This document shows, in pieces, positions 10,353 to 20,448 of a stretch of DNA of 64,000 nucleotides. The notes beneath the pieces were generated by a model. It did not search any database and was not told where the DNA came from. It was given only the letters and a program-made list of their open reading frames with translations. How positions within the stretch are numbered: position 1 is the first letter of the stretch; each line of letters begins with the position of its first letter. Made by a program: the position numbers and the translations under genes. The stretch comes from Anaspis maculata. Taxonomy: Eukaryota > Arthropoda > Insecta > Coleoptera > Scraptiidae. The stretch covers positions 98,982,836 to 99,046,835 of the forward strand of contig OX421962.1 of assembly GCA_949128115.1 (NCBI GenBank). The letters are read 5' to 3'.

Positions 10353-10867
10353 CCCGATTTTGGCTCTTAGCGCCCGCACTATCATGAAATTACGTGGTCG
10401 AAGTATAAAAATGCAGATCAAATATAGGCACATATTTGAAGGAACACAAGTGTCAGCCCGGCGGTCCACGAGGTAGTACGGGGTGAAGGGTAGGATTTTA
10501 TGGCTTTGGCCTCGCCGGGGTTTTAGGAAGCTCGGGCGAGAAATCGGAAGAAGAGTGTCAACAGTAGACAACCCACAGACGTGTTTTCAATTTGTGCTCG
10601 TAGCCTCTTGGGGACATGTGCGCATTTCCGTGATGCTAGTGCGTGTGTTTTTGTAGGTGAATATATCAATTTTTGCTGTAATTTTGTTTACTTGTGTATT
10701 CGCTTGTCTTTTTTTTTAACACTACTCGTCGCCATCGATCGCTTCCATCCGACATAATTTGACTGTTTTTCAATGCTTTGTATTGGTCTATGCTTCAGGG
10801 GCTTTTACGGTTTGAGCAGGTTGGACAGCACGTTTTGTTGGGTTGTCGTGTTCATTATTTTGCTTTA
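10353..10867. other. Unassigned spacer
   Basis: No gene, TIR or tandem repeat recognised between the fold-back element and the pogo-like element. Confidence 0.35.
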
Positions 10868-11406
10868 CAGTAATGTCTGGATAATCCGAACAGAAAGTTT
10901 GCAGACCCCGTTCGGATTACCAAAACGTTCGGATTATAAAATCCAAACTAAATTATATCTATAATCCGAACGTGTTCAGTTCATAGATACCTTGTTCAAC
11001 CATCAAAATGCCGCGAATATGCATTAAAAAATATGAAAATTATCCATGAAAGGTTTATTTTGAATTGTTTCATATTATTCAATTAAAGCGCGTACTGCCA
11101 GGGTAGCGTATGAACATCCAGATTCCAGAGTCCAATTGACGCAAAATATCAGCTTTTTGTTGAAAATCAAGGTGACATGCTTCCGTGTTGAAGACATGGT
11201 TCAAATACAGCTTACAATGAAAGCTGAGACTAACAAGCTCGCATAAAATGTTTGGTATTCTTTCGAAAGGCAGCACAAAAAAAAAGTAACAGTTCGGATT
11301 ACAGGATACAGGGGTTCGGATTATAGATATCATTTTACAGAATTGGGGTGTTCGGATTATAGAGTAGTTTGGATTATAGAGGGTTCGGATTATCCATACA
11401 TTACTG
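10868..11406. mobile_element. pogo/Tigger-like non-autonomous element
   Basis: The left end CAGTAATGTCTGGATAATCC is matched by the right end, in reverse complement CAGTAATGTATGGATAATCC. The element is flanked by TA on both sides (10866-10867, 11407-11408). Further copies of TTCGGATTAT/ATAATCCGAA lie subterminally (about 10911, 10931, 10961, 11291, 11317, 11351). TA duplication plus CAGT... and ATCCGAA termini are typical of the pogo/Tigger branch of Tc1/mariner. At 539 bp without a DDE frame it is non-autonomous. Confidence 0.83.
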
Positions 11407-11689
11407 TATTTGCTATGAGATGATTTGAAATTACCGGTCGGGTCTGGTCAGGGTCGGCAATGATGGATATGCTTAGATTATTGCCAACTTTTCGCGAGAA
11501 ACATGTCAGCTATTTGGTGTAGGTTCTGTTGCAGCTCCTTCCTCATGTGCAGGGGGTGCGTTAATAACGCCACCAGTTTACATTGTAGGTGGTATTTTGT
11601 ATTGTTTTGTATTGTTTTAGTATGTTCTGTCCACTAATGTATCTTGTTTTTTTTCGAGTATCTGTGTGAGTTCACATCCCGGAATTTTG

Positions 11690-12000
11690 CTTACCACTAA
11701 TATAAAAAACAGCAGTGAGTTTTTGTCACTTTGTCCAACATATTTGAGAGTCCTTTGCTTCGGGCAATACTCAGGGGTTTCTTTGCCGGGTTCTTCCACT
11801 TGGTGCCTATTTTTTCCGAATCCGTCACTCTCCCTTTTCTTTGACTCGACAGTTTGACATATTTTGTTGAGTTGTTTCCAATAGTTTCCATTGTTTTTGT
11901 GCATTTTGTCTATTTTGTTAATGCTGTCCATTCTGTCAGTCACATGCTAGGTGTTTTGCAAAAAGACCATAAAAGAATAATTTTGCACTTATTTTGCTTT
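11690..12000 (+). repeat. Dispersed T-rich repeat, copy 1
   Basis: It aligns with 18125-18400, and in part with 61824-61885. Shared anchors are CATATTTGAGAGTC, GGTTTCTTTG, a TTCTTCCA block, CCGAATCCGTCACTCT, TTCTGTCAGTC and TAGGTGTTTTG followed by an ACCATAAAA block. Divergence is considerable. No coding potential was recognised; the family is unknown. Confidence 0.65.
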
Positions 12001-13631
12001 GCACGTACCATCACAACACTAACTTGTTTCTGTTTTCCAAACAGCGTTTTCCTTTTCAATTATTGTAACAGCACACAATTTAGTGCCTAAAAAAATCAAA
12101 TAATATAATCTTGAGGCCAAAGAAGTATCCAGGAACAAATAAAACAACTGGCGCATTCACCAAAACACGTGATAGCGTGAGAGGTTCGTGGTCTATCGGT
12201 CGTCGGAGTCTCCAGCAAACCTGCCGTTATTGATCTGCCGAGTGATTTTTTTCACGTTTACTTCTGCACCAAAACGAATCCAACAAGTGTTTCCATCAAA
12301 TAAGCAAAGCTGTCTTTGATCTCCCCTCGCAGGTTTTGATGTTTGTTTTTTCTTGTTGCAAGCATCCCGGAATAATTCCGGGTGATTTCTCTCAGCCTTT
12401 TGAATTTTATTTCATATACACTTCTAAAGGATACTTTCCAGTTTCCACCAGAGCCTCTCCACCAGACTTCATTGACAGTCACGGTGGTATAACATGATGT
12501 AGACGCGAAGTATTAGCGCGAAGTATGAGGTACGTTGTCAACATGCTGATAAGCAACCGGAAGATTACCTCTCTCGCGCGCTTCATCACCATTTCCAATT
12601 TTCTTTTTGCGATCCATATCCCTAATAAAGTAACGCTCCGGAATTGGACGCGCCTTTTGATTAGATTCCCCCGGTAATTTCTTATATTAAATTAGCACCA
12701 GACGCTGCAGGTACCTGGGGGCTTGGAGGCTGTTACCGAGAGCCCTTTCGAAAGCCGATGCGCGCCACGCTCCAATTTAACGACGCACGGTATGAAATTG
12801 CTTGTAAAACAAGATTGTTGATTTACGACACAATTCGCAGATCCGGATGGTTCGTAATGAAAGTATAGTAGCGTGACTGGGGGCGGGGAAGGCACTTTTA
12901 TCTTCATATTTCAAATGACAACGACGCTACAAAGTCGCCGTCGTATTTCACCGAAAAGATTTGTGTATGGATGAAAATATGACGCTGGTGTTGGCTGGCG
13001 GACGGCGGAGGAGGAAAAAATTCTTTACGTCAAGGCAAGCACAAAAGAAGTGTGTGGCAAGATTAAACTTGCTTTCTGCAGCGTACACACAAAACTGGAA
13101 TTTATAGTCTGCTGCGCTGCGCCTTCCCCATATTGGCCAGCACGGATGGAAACTCCAAGAGGTGGATATTTGCTTTGCCTGTCGAATACATCTGTTATCC
13201 ATTAAGCTTCTGAAATATTTTCCTCCCCAGTTTTTTCCTTTTTGTCTTTCATGTTCACACACTGGACATTAGATATAAAGTTCGCTTTATTTGCTTCCAG
13301 CTATGTCAGTTTATTTACTCCATTCCGGCGAGTTTTAGGGCGGCCTGGTCAAGTGGGGCTATATACGGCGCTCGCTTTGTTGCGTTGTTTCTCGTCACAG
13401 AACGACACGCACATCAAAAAAATCGCGGACAGTTTTACTGCCGCTCTTCTCTCTCAAAGAGCCCGGGAAAACGACAACGTTTCACTTAGACAAAGTTTTA
13501 TTAAAAAATATATTATTTGCGACTCGTGTTTTATATTCCTCTTACTGAAAAGGAGCGTTTTGATGTCACGTTGATCTCGTTGATGGTCATATCTACTATG
13601 ACCATGTTATATATCAAAGAAAAACGAGGGG
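12001..13631. other. Unassigned, probably unique sequence
   Basis: Mixed composition with GC-richer patches near 12640-12780 and 13000-13160. Open frames (for example 12948-13262 minus, 13242-13574 plus) have no motifs. No repeats recognised. Confidence 0.35.
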
Positions 13632-13835
13632 AATATACTTTTTGTTCACTGCTATCATACAGCGAAGTTTAGAGTACAAAGGAAAGTTGAGGGCGAAATC
13701 AAATTATTCATACTCGATGCAAAAGCTGACAACGTAGGAAGAAGCACGACATACTTTTTTTCGCGGCTCTACTAAAGCTTTTGATAAGTTAACAGCTAAC
13801 ACCCTGGCCGGTAAGAACAAATTGATTCGTGTAGC
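13632..13835. repeat. Left arm of a long-range inverted repeat (partner 19745-20448)
   Basis: It is the reverse complement of 19745-19893 plus 20405-20448. Anchors are TTTTTGTTCACTGC, AGCGAAGTTTAG, ATTCATACTCGATGCAAAAG, GAAGAAGCACGACATA (partner GAAAGAAGCACGACATA), CGCGGCTCTAC and TTGATAAGTTAACA. The arms are about 6 kb apart. They may be the ends of a large composite element or two inverted copies of one repeat. Confidence 0.75.
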
Positions 13836-15379
13836 TTTTTTTTGTTCGAGAAGTTTGAGGTAGGTCATTCACCGAGATGATGGTAGGTAATAATCAATTT
13901 TCTACTAGGGACTCATTGGATTGAGTCTGCAATAATACAAGTAGTAGGGTGACATTGCTTGATCAGCTCACGACTGATAGTGGGCTTATTCTTTCTAATA
14001 GGAATACTCAGAGTGACTGTCTTGGTCAGTTCACTTACTTGGAATGAGTATCTTGGAAGTGTGTTGTGGATTACGCGTGATGTTTAGTGGAATCCTTGGA
14101 GCTCGTGAGTGATCTTGAAGTGTTGAGTGATCAACAGGGTTTCAGTGATTATTCTATTTTGATTTTAACGCTCCAGCCTCTGGTGATAAATCCAAGTCAT
14201 TGATATTTAGGGAAAGTAGCTCAACAAACCAAACGTTTACGCGGTGTGTTGTCTTTTGATCTGGCGATTCTTTTGACTCTCTCAATAACTGCCCTTGGTA
14301 GTGTGTGCTGTGACCTGCTTTCTGACCAGCAAGTGACCTGCTGCAATTGGTACATAATATTCCTTGGTTTCCAGCACTAGCGGGTATTCTACAGGTTGAG
14401 TGTTAGATATTCGATGCCTTCTTCAACATGCCTTTATAGAGTTCCATCATTTACGAGAATAACATCTACTAATCAATTCGGCAACTTGAACTTTAAACTC
14501 CGGATCAGCAAAAACCCTAAAGCAGTTTGTATTTATTATCTCGGAATCATTGAACTTTCGAGTCAGGTTGATTTTAGCAGGGGACCATAAATCAAGCTAC
14601 TTTCGTAGCTAGTGCTGGCTGGACGCTGTGGGTTTTGCCTTATTTTATTTCAACATTTTAGCATGTATTAAATAAGCGCGCCGTCTATAGGTTTAAGAAT
14701 GTGTATATGTACAAATTATTGGAATGTGACTAGGAGAACCCCATGGCCTGGCAATGCGGTCGAGAGGGGCAGAGGGCATTTTTATCAGTTTCGCTATGAT
14801 GTTGGGAGTCGAGGAGCAAAGAGGAGTTCTTATGTCTTGTGCCGGGGTCCAAGGGCTTCGCACAAAAAATGCAGGGGAAGAACCGATATACGTCTGTTGG
14901 ACGAAACAAGTGTTTTGTGGACGCTCGAGGTACGTCGTATTTATTTTTACCTACATGTATGTACTAACTGCGTCTCGTTTTAAATATTGTATTGAGTTTG
15001 AGTGTTGAGTGTACCTAATATGAAATATCATTTATTGCGTTGATTTGCGCTTTTGTCTGATTTGAACTTTTTTCCTGGTGGCTGGCGGGCTATTTCTAAT
15101 TTCACAGACGCCGCGCCGCGCCGTGTCGTGCTCGAAGATTTTACCTTGTCCGAATTTGAATTTGTTTATTTCCATTTTATGTTCTTCGTTTGATGATGAT
15201 CATTTAAATAATTCCGTGTATTTGTCTGTCATGTCCTGACTTGTATTTTTGTCTGTGTCACGATTTGATGTCGATGTAGATATCAATTGTCCTCCGTCTG
15301 TTTTGTGACTCTATATTATACATGTCATTTTTTATGCTCGCTGGTATTTCTGTCAGATATTTAATACTCTACTCAGAGA
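13836..15379. other. Unassigned; T-rich toward the right
   Basis: It contains GAGTGATC-like short repeats around 14110-14140 and a T-rich, TGTCTG-rich tract at 15180-15370 resembling the sequence right of the palindrome (17940-18300). The large palindrome may therefore have inserted into a T-rich repeat. No gene recognised. Confidence 0.35.
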
Positions 15380-17920
15380 TAAACTACTCAACAATTGCAG
15401 TGGCCCACCCAAAATGAAGTTCAAAGTGCCTTAACTTCCGAAAATAATAGGATCAATTCCAAACTTTTTTGTTTATGACATACCTGCGCTCTTTGTCTTT
15501 TAGAGGATGGATACAGAATCAAGTTCAAATCTTCTGTGTTGGTTATACAGGGCATCGCGTAAAACCCTGCAAAAACTAAAAAGTTTGAGTAACTCCCAAC
15601 TTGAAGAAACCAGTTATTGAATATTTTCAACTGGTCCAGGGAGGTTTGTACACCCATATCTCGAATCGGTTTTTCAATTATCCGATCATCTTTTCTTGCT
15701 ACAGGGTGATTTGAGAAAAAACAATTTTTTGCTTTTTTTGTCACAGCTTTTTTCCTTATTGACCGATTATCATAATCTGTAGCTTATGTTAAATCTAAAG
15801 CTTCAGGGAACAAAAATGTGTCTTCGAAATTGATGCAGAAGAAAAATGACGCAGATCTGAATAACCCCCGAAATCAGATCTGGAGATGGAACTCGTCCGA
15901 AATCAATTTGTTTTAAAGTCAACCATTCAAAATGATCATTTTGAGATATACCTTCTCCTGTATAAAAGAAGATTTCTTGACGAGGGAATTAAATTATGGC
16001 TGCATGTTTTCAGGAGAAAATTAGCGTCCCTCTTACCTGAAAACTAATATTACCTACGTTACGACTATCAAAACTGATAATTATTATTGAACCAAGAAAA
16101 ATCCAACAATGTTTCTAAATTCAATTACCAGCTTTGTTGTTCGTAACGTAGGTTACATTAGTTTTCAGGTAAGAGGGATACTGATTTTTTTTCTGAAAAC
16201 ATGCTGCCTTAATTTAATTCCCTCGTCAAGAAATTTTCTTATACCGGGTGATCATTTGAAAACTATCCACCTGCAATAACTCCCGATTCCTGGTGAATAT
16301 TTTTTCAAGCAAAAACAGGTCGATTTTTATATCGGGGGGGACATCTAAAACATACATTGGCAAATTTCTATATTCACCCCACTCACCCCAACTTTGAAAT
16401 TTCAAATGACACTACCTACCTTGCGATACATCAAATTAAAGAGAATTAAATTTTCTTTCTGAAGAAAAAATTGTTTCAAAATTTTCAACCCCACCCCTTT
16501 TTCTCTAAAAATTCTCTGACTGTCCCAGTTTATATTCTGGATCCCTCATTTTTTTCTCAATTTAGTCGGCGTCATCCTGAATAGCATCGAAGAAGAAAAT
16601 TTTTAGTTAGAAAAAAGCTACCCAAACTCACCCCTTTGCTCCCTCCCCCCCCACCCCAACTCCCAAATTTAACAAAACACCACCTACTTTGTGATACATC
16701 AAATTAAAGGGAATTGAATTCTCTTTCTGAAAAGAATTTTTGCGAAATTTTCTACCTCTCCCCCATTAAATTGGTCATTTGGAGTATTCTAGGAGGGAAA
16801 TGGGGGACTTTAAAAATTGTGAATAAATCTTTTTCAGGAAAAGAATTCAATTTCCTTCAATTTGATGTATTGAAAAGTGGGTATTGACATTTTAGATTTT
16901 CAAGGTCAGGTGGCGAAGGATATGAATTTAGGTGGCACTTCTTTATAAAAAATTTTCTCTTTTGATGCTGAACAGTATGACGTTGACTGTATTGAAGGGA
17001 AATGGAGGTCAAGAATATTAACTTGGACACTCAGAGAATTTTAGGAAGAACGGGGGGTGAAGTTGAAAAATTTTGAAATATTTTTTTCAGAAAGAGAATT
17101 TAATTCTCTTCAATTTGATGAATCGCAAGGTAGGTAGTGCCATTTGAAATTTCAAAGTTGGGTTGAGTGTAGGCGAGGGGGCTTAAGATATAAATTCTCC
17201 AATGTATGTTTTAGATGTCCCCCTCGATATAAAAATCGACCTGTTTTTACTCAAAGAGATTTGCACAAGAAAGCGGGAGATATTGCAGGTGGATAGTTTT
17301 CAAATGATCACCCGGTAAACAGGAAGAGGTATATCTTGAAATGATCATTTTGAATAGTTGACTTTAAAGCAAATTCAATTCGGACGAGTTCCATCTACAG
17401 ATCTGATTTTGGGAGTTATTCAGATCTGTGTCATTTTTGATGCAGAGTCTCAATTTCAAGTTTTCTTCTGCATCAATTTCGAAGACATTCTTGTTCCCTG
17501 AAGCTTTAACTTTAACATGACTCACAGATTATAAAAAGCGGTCAACAAGGAGAAAGCTATGACCAAAAAACCCAGAAGTTGTTTTTATCGAATCACCCTG
17601 TAGCGAAGAAAGATAATCGGAAAATTGAAAAACCGTTCCGAGATATGGGTGTACTATCCTCCCTGGACTAGTTGAAAATATCCAAAAACATGTTTTTTTG
17701 AATTGGGAGTTACTCAAACTTTTCAGTTTTTGAAGGGTTTTACGCGACGTCCTGTACAACCAACGAGAAAGATTTGAACTTGATTCTGTATCCGTCCTGT
17801 AATAGACAAAGAGCGCAGGTATTTGGAATTTTTTTTTTAAGTACTATTTTGTCGGGAGCTAGGACACTTTGAACTTCGTTCAAAATTTTGGGTGGGCCAC
17901 TTCAATTGTTGAGTAGTTTA
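15380..17920. repeat. Giant 2.5-kb palindrome
   Basis: The ends read TAAACTACTCAACAATTG followed by AGTGGCCCACCC on the left, and the exact inverse on the right. The arms can be followed inward through GGATACAGAATCAAGTTC, TTTGAGTAACTCCCAA, GGGAACAAAAATGTGTCTTC, CAGATCTGAATAACCCC, AAAATGATCATTTTGAG, GTGATCATTTGAAAACTATC and AAAATCGACCTG to a centre near 16790. The left arm is longer because of a nested MITE (15963-16241). Each arm holds two diverged copies of a segment with GATACATCAAATTAAAG and AGGTAGGTAGTG-type blocks, about 265 bp apart. No conserved ORF. Such a transcript would fold into a hairpin over a kilobase long. Confidence 0.88.
15963..16241. mobile_element. Palindromic MITE inserted in the left arm of the giant palindrome
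   Basis: Arms of roughly 105-115 bp: TTTCTTGACGAGGGAATTAA, GCATGTTTTCAG, CCCTCTTACCTGAAAACTAA and ACCTACGTTACGA occur in both orientations. TA lies on both sides (15961-15962, 16242-16243). The right arm of the host palindrome (about 17310-17318) has the uninterrupted site, so the insertion came after the palindrome formed. TA target and size fit a Tc1/mariner-type MITE. Confidence 0.82.
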
Positions 17921-18124
17921 GTTTTCAAGATCCCCCAACTAACACTGTTTTGAGTTTTTGTATTGATGTATATCTTGTGGATTTTATTTATTGTTGATTT
18001 AATGATTATGCACTATCTACTGATGTGTTCTATATTTGTCTACTGTGTTTATTCAATTTTGTTCCACTTATAATTACTAGTTACATTGAATAGGTACCGG
18101 AAATTATCAATGAGCCACTTGCAA

Positions 18125-18400
18125 TTTTGTCACATATTTGAGAGTCTCGTTTTTTTAGTTCAACTCGGTGGTTTGTTTGACGTGTTCTTCCATTGAGTGC
18201 CCTGTCTCCGAATCCGTCACTCTACTTTTTTCTTTTCCCTGACGTGGTTTGACGTAGTTTGTTGTTGTGTTTTTCAATTGTTTTTGTTCATTTTGCTCAT
18301 AGCGTGTCATTTTGCTATTCTGTCAGTCTTGTGTTAGGTGTTTTGAGAAAAGAACCATAAAAAATCATTTTCCTTCATTTTGCTTGTGTAAATATAATTT
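18125..18400 (+). repeat. Dispersed T-rich repeat, copy 2
   Basis: Diverged copy of 11690-12000 in the same orientation: CATATTTGAGAGTC, GTTCTTCCATT, CCGAATCCGTCACTCTAC, TTTTGTTCATTTTGCTC, TTCTGTCAGTC and GTTAGGTGTTTTG. It lies just right of the giant palindrome. Confidence 0.65.
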
Positions 18401-19744
18401 CTGTGCAAGAGCGTGTTTCATTAAACTCCTTCTTCTTCCCCTCCGTGTCATTTATCTCCTGAGCAAAAGCGGATCGGAGGATTTCTTTAAGACGATCATA
18501 GGCCAAATAAATGTATTGTCAGGGGAAGGGGAGGGGCGGTATGTAACAACGCCTCACTAGTCCAAATAGGAACCTTCGAACCTTTTCAATGTCACAGACA
18601 ACAGCGAGAAGTTCCCGTTCGATAGATGGGTGCTTTCGCTTTATCGTAATTGGCTCAGGACCACCGAATATTTCACCGATTATTTGTTTAGTTCATCTCT
18701 TCGCCAAAGACATGCTCTAGTGAGAAAACACTAGTTTGTGTCTTCCATGAGTCTATAAGAACAGAATGAAAGATGAATAGACCAAGCCGCACACGGCCAA
18801 TAAGGTGTCTGATTGGAGTTCCTTCGGAAAAGGCCACCATTCTAGGTGCATGTGGAGATAACGTCTCCCTGTGATAACCTCGAAGTTTTTTCCTCAACTT
18901 TTCAGCGCCTTTACGACTTTGTGTCCAATGCTGTGATGGATTTCTTCGTAACGAACCAGTTTCAGTTTCCATTCCGTGCAAAGCAAACAAGCGAAATTGA
19001 GTGATCATCGGTAGTGATAGCGAAACCGCCAAGATTATGTAGGCTTCCAACGCCACGCATTCATACAAAATTTTATACATTCATACCTCAACACGGCGAT
19101 AATCTGACGGATAAGTTCCACACACGATACCTTTTTGCGCCCCACTTAACAGGATTTTCGTGCGCATACCTAAACTGACTGATGGATGTGTATGAAAAGT
19201 GCCCATCCGACCGCAAAAGTAGGCACTTGGAAAAACGTTTTTCTCGTGTGCATGCGTGTGAGTTATTACATAAGCGAATGGAGAGTCGACTGCGGTGGCG
19301 GCGGCGGCAGGGGTCGGGCGGTGAAAGCCAATTAATGGAAAACATTTTTCGTCTGCGGTGATGGCGCTATATACTGGCTCTGAGGTGAAGTTTGTGTGCT
19401 TGCAGGCCCTCGTCAATTTCCTCGGTAGGCTGTTAAAAGGAAATTAGCTGCCGTTATAAATAAAGTGAAATCCCTCTGCAGAGAGAGGGAGAAGGAGAGG
19501 AATTGCCGTCCGGCTGTTCCAGACTTTCGAGTTCGAATAAAACGGCGCGTGGTAGAAAAGCAGTTTACGTGTAAATCAAGCGTTTCGATTTATTTGTCGG
19601 ATGAGAGGACGTTTCAGACGATCCGTCCCTCTCGGCCGGAGATACGGCACCGTTTGGGGAGCCTATGCGTGTGCCAGGGCGCGGTAGATTTGGTATGCAA
19701 GGCGTCGTGGAGGTGGCACTGTTGCCGTGGACGAATATGTAACT
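18401..19744. other. Unassigned, probably unique sequence
   Basis: GC-richer patches at 19270-19320 (GGCGGCGG) and 19600-19730. Open frames at 18688-19080 (minus), 19081-19416 (minus) and 19465-19803 (plus) show no domains or consistent splice sites. No repeat recognised. Confidence 0.35.
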
Positions 19745-20216
19745 GGGAATTATGCAAATTAATTTGTTGCTGGAACGGGGTGTTAACTTATCAAGAGCTG
19801 TAGAGCCGCGGAAGAGACGTATGTCGTGCTTCTTTCGGCGTTGTCAGCTTTTGCATCGAGTATGAATAATTTGACCCAGCCCTCCACTTTCCTTCATAAT
19901 GTTACGAGCGGCGATCCCGTACATGCTGGTAAACACTCGATCTTTCTGGATTCTTCCATCCATTAGATCGCAGTGTGGAAGTAAGGAGCGATCTGGTGCA
20001 TTCCAGAGCGTTCGTGTACGTGAAACCGAATGGAGACTCCAATGCCTTATCAGGGCACATCTGTCCATTTTGGCGGAGGCACCGTTCCAGAACCCGGCAG
20101 AATTATACGGATAATGTGTATGATTATTCAGGAATGGTCTAGAAACCGCATATGCCGGTCCACTATGGAATTTGCTGGGAGTAGACAAAAAGTTCGGGAA
20201 CACTATTCGGAGGTCT

Positions 20217-20223
20217 TATATAA
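20217..20223 (+). promoter_or_regulatory. TATA box of the solo LTR
   Basis: TATATAA within CTTATATAAGGC, roughly 30 bp upstream of an initiator-like TCAGACC, in the middle of the 505-bp LTR. Confidence 0.6.
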
Positions 20224-20356
20224 GGCATCAGCCGGCAGCTCAGACCAGTATTGAATTGGAATGCGAAGTGGTAGCGATCGAATTGAGAGCGAGTTATAAT
20301 CACAGCGATAATTCCAAGTAGATAATTGTTGGCGTGTATTATTTGTAATACGCAGA

Positions 20357-20362
20357 AATAAA
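20357..20362 (+). terminator. Polyadenylation signal of the solo LTR
   Basis: AATAAA followed within 10-25 nt by a GTGTGTGTTT tract, the usual GU-rich downstream element; located near the end of the LTR. Confidence 0.55.
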
Positions 20363-20448
20363 CAGTGTGTGTTTCAAATCGATCGTCTCAATTATATTCG
20401 AACAAGCTAAACTTCGCTTTGTGATGGCAGTGAACAAAAAATATATTA

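Larger units (their letters stand above)
19900..20404 (+). mobile_element. Probable solo LTR
   Basis: A 505-bp block begins TGTTACGAGCGG and ends TATTCGAACA, so it has TG...CA termini. It carries a TATA box (TATATAA, 20217-20223), followed about 30 bp on by TCAGACCAG, an initiator-like site, and a polyadenylation signal AATAAA at 20357-20362. The order promoter, initiator, poly(A) signal is that of U3-R-U5. It interrupts an otherwise continuous repeat, which fixes its limits. No 4-6 bp TSD is evident, and there is no internal retrotransposon sequence on either side. Family not determined (Gypsy or BEL are both possible). Confidence 0.68.
19745..20448. repeat. Right arm of the long-range inverted repeat, split by an LTR
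   Basis: Reverse-complement partner of 13632-13835. The match covers 19745-19893, stops, and resumes at 20405. The interruption 19900-20404 has LTR features. The uninterrupted left arm gives the approximate empty site, with about 6 bp (TGTACT in this orientation) between the two matching parts. Confidence 0.75.

Noticed and set aside
19081..19416. 111-codon minus-strand frame in a GC-richer region
   Set aside because: No recognisable domain, no conserved splice sites; adjacent frames are equally open.
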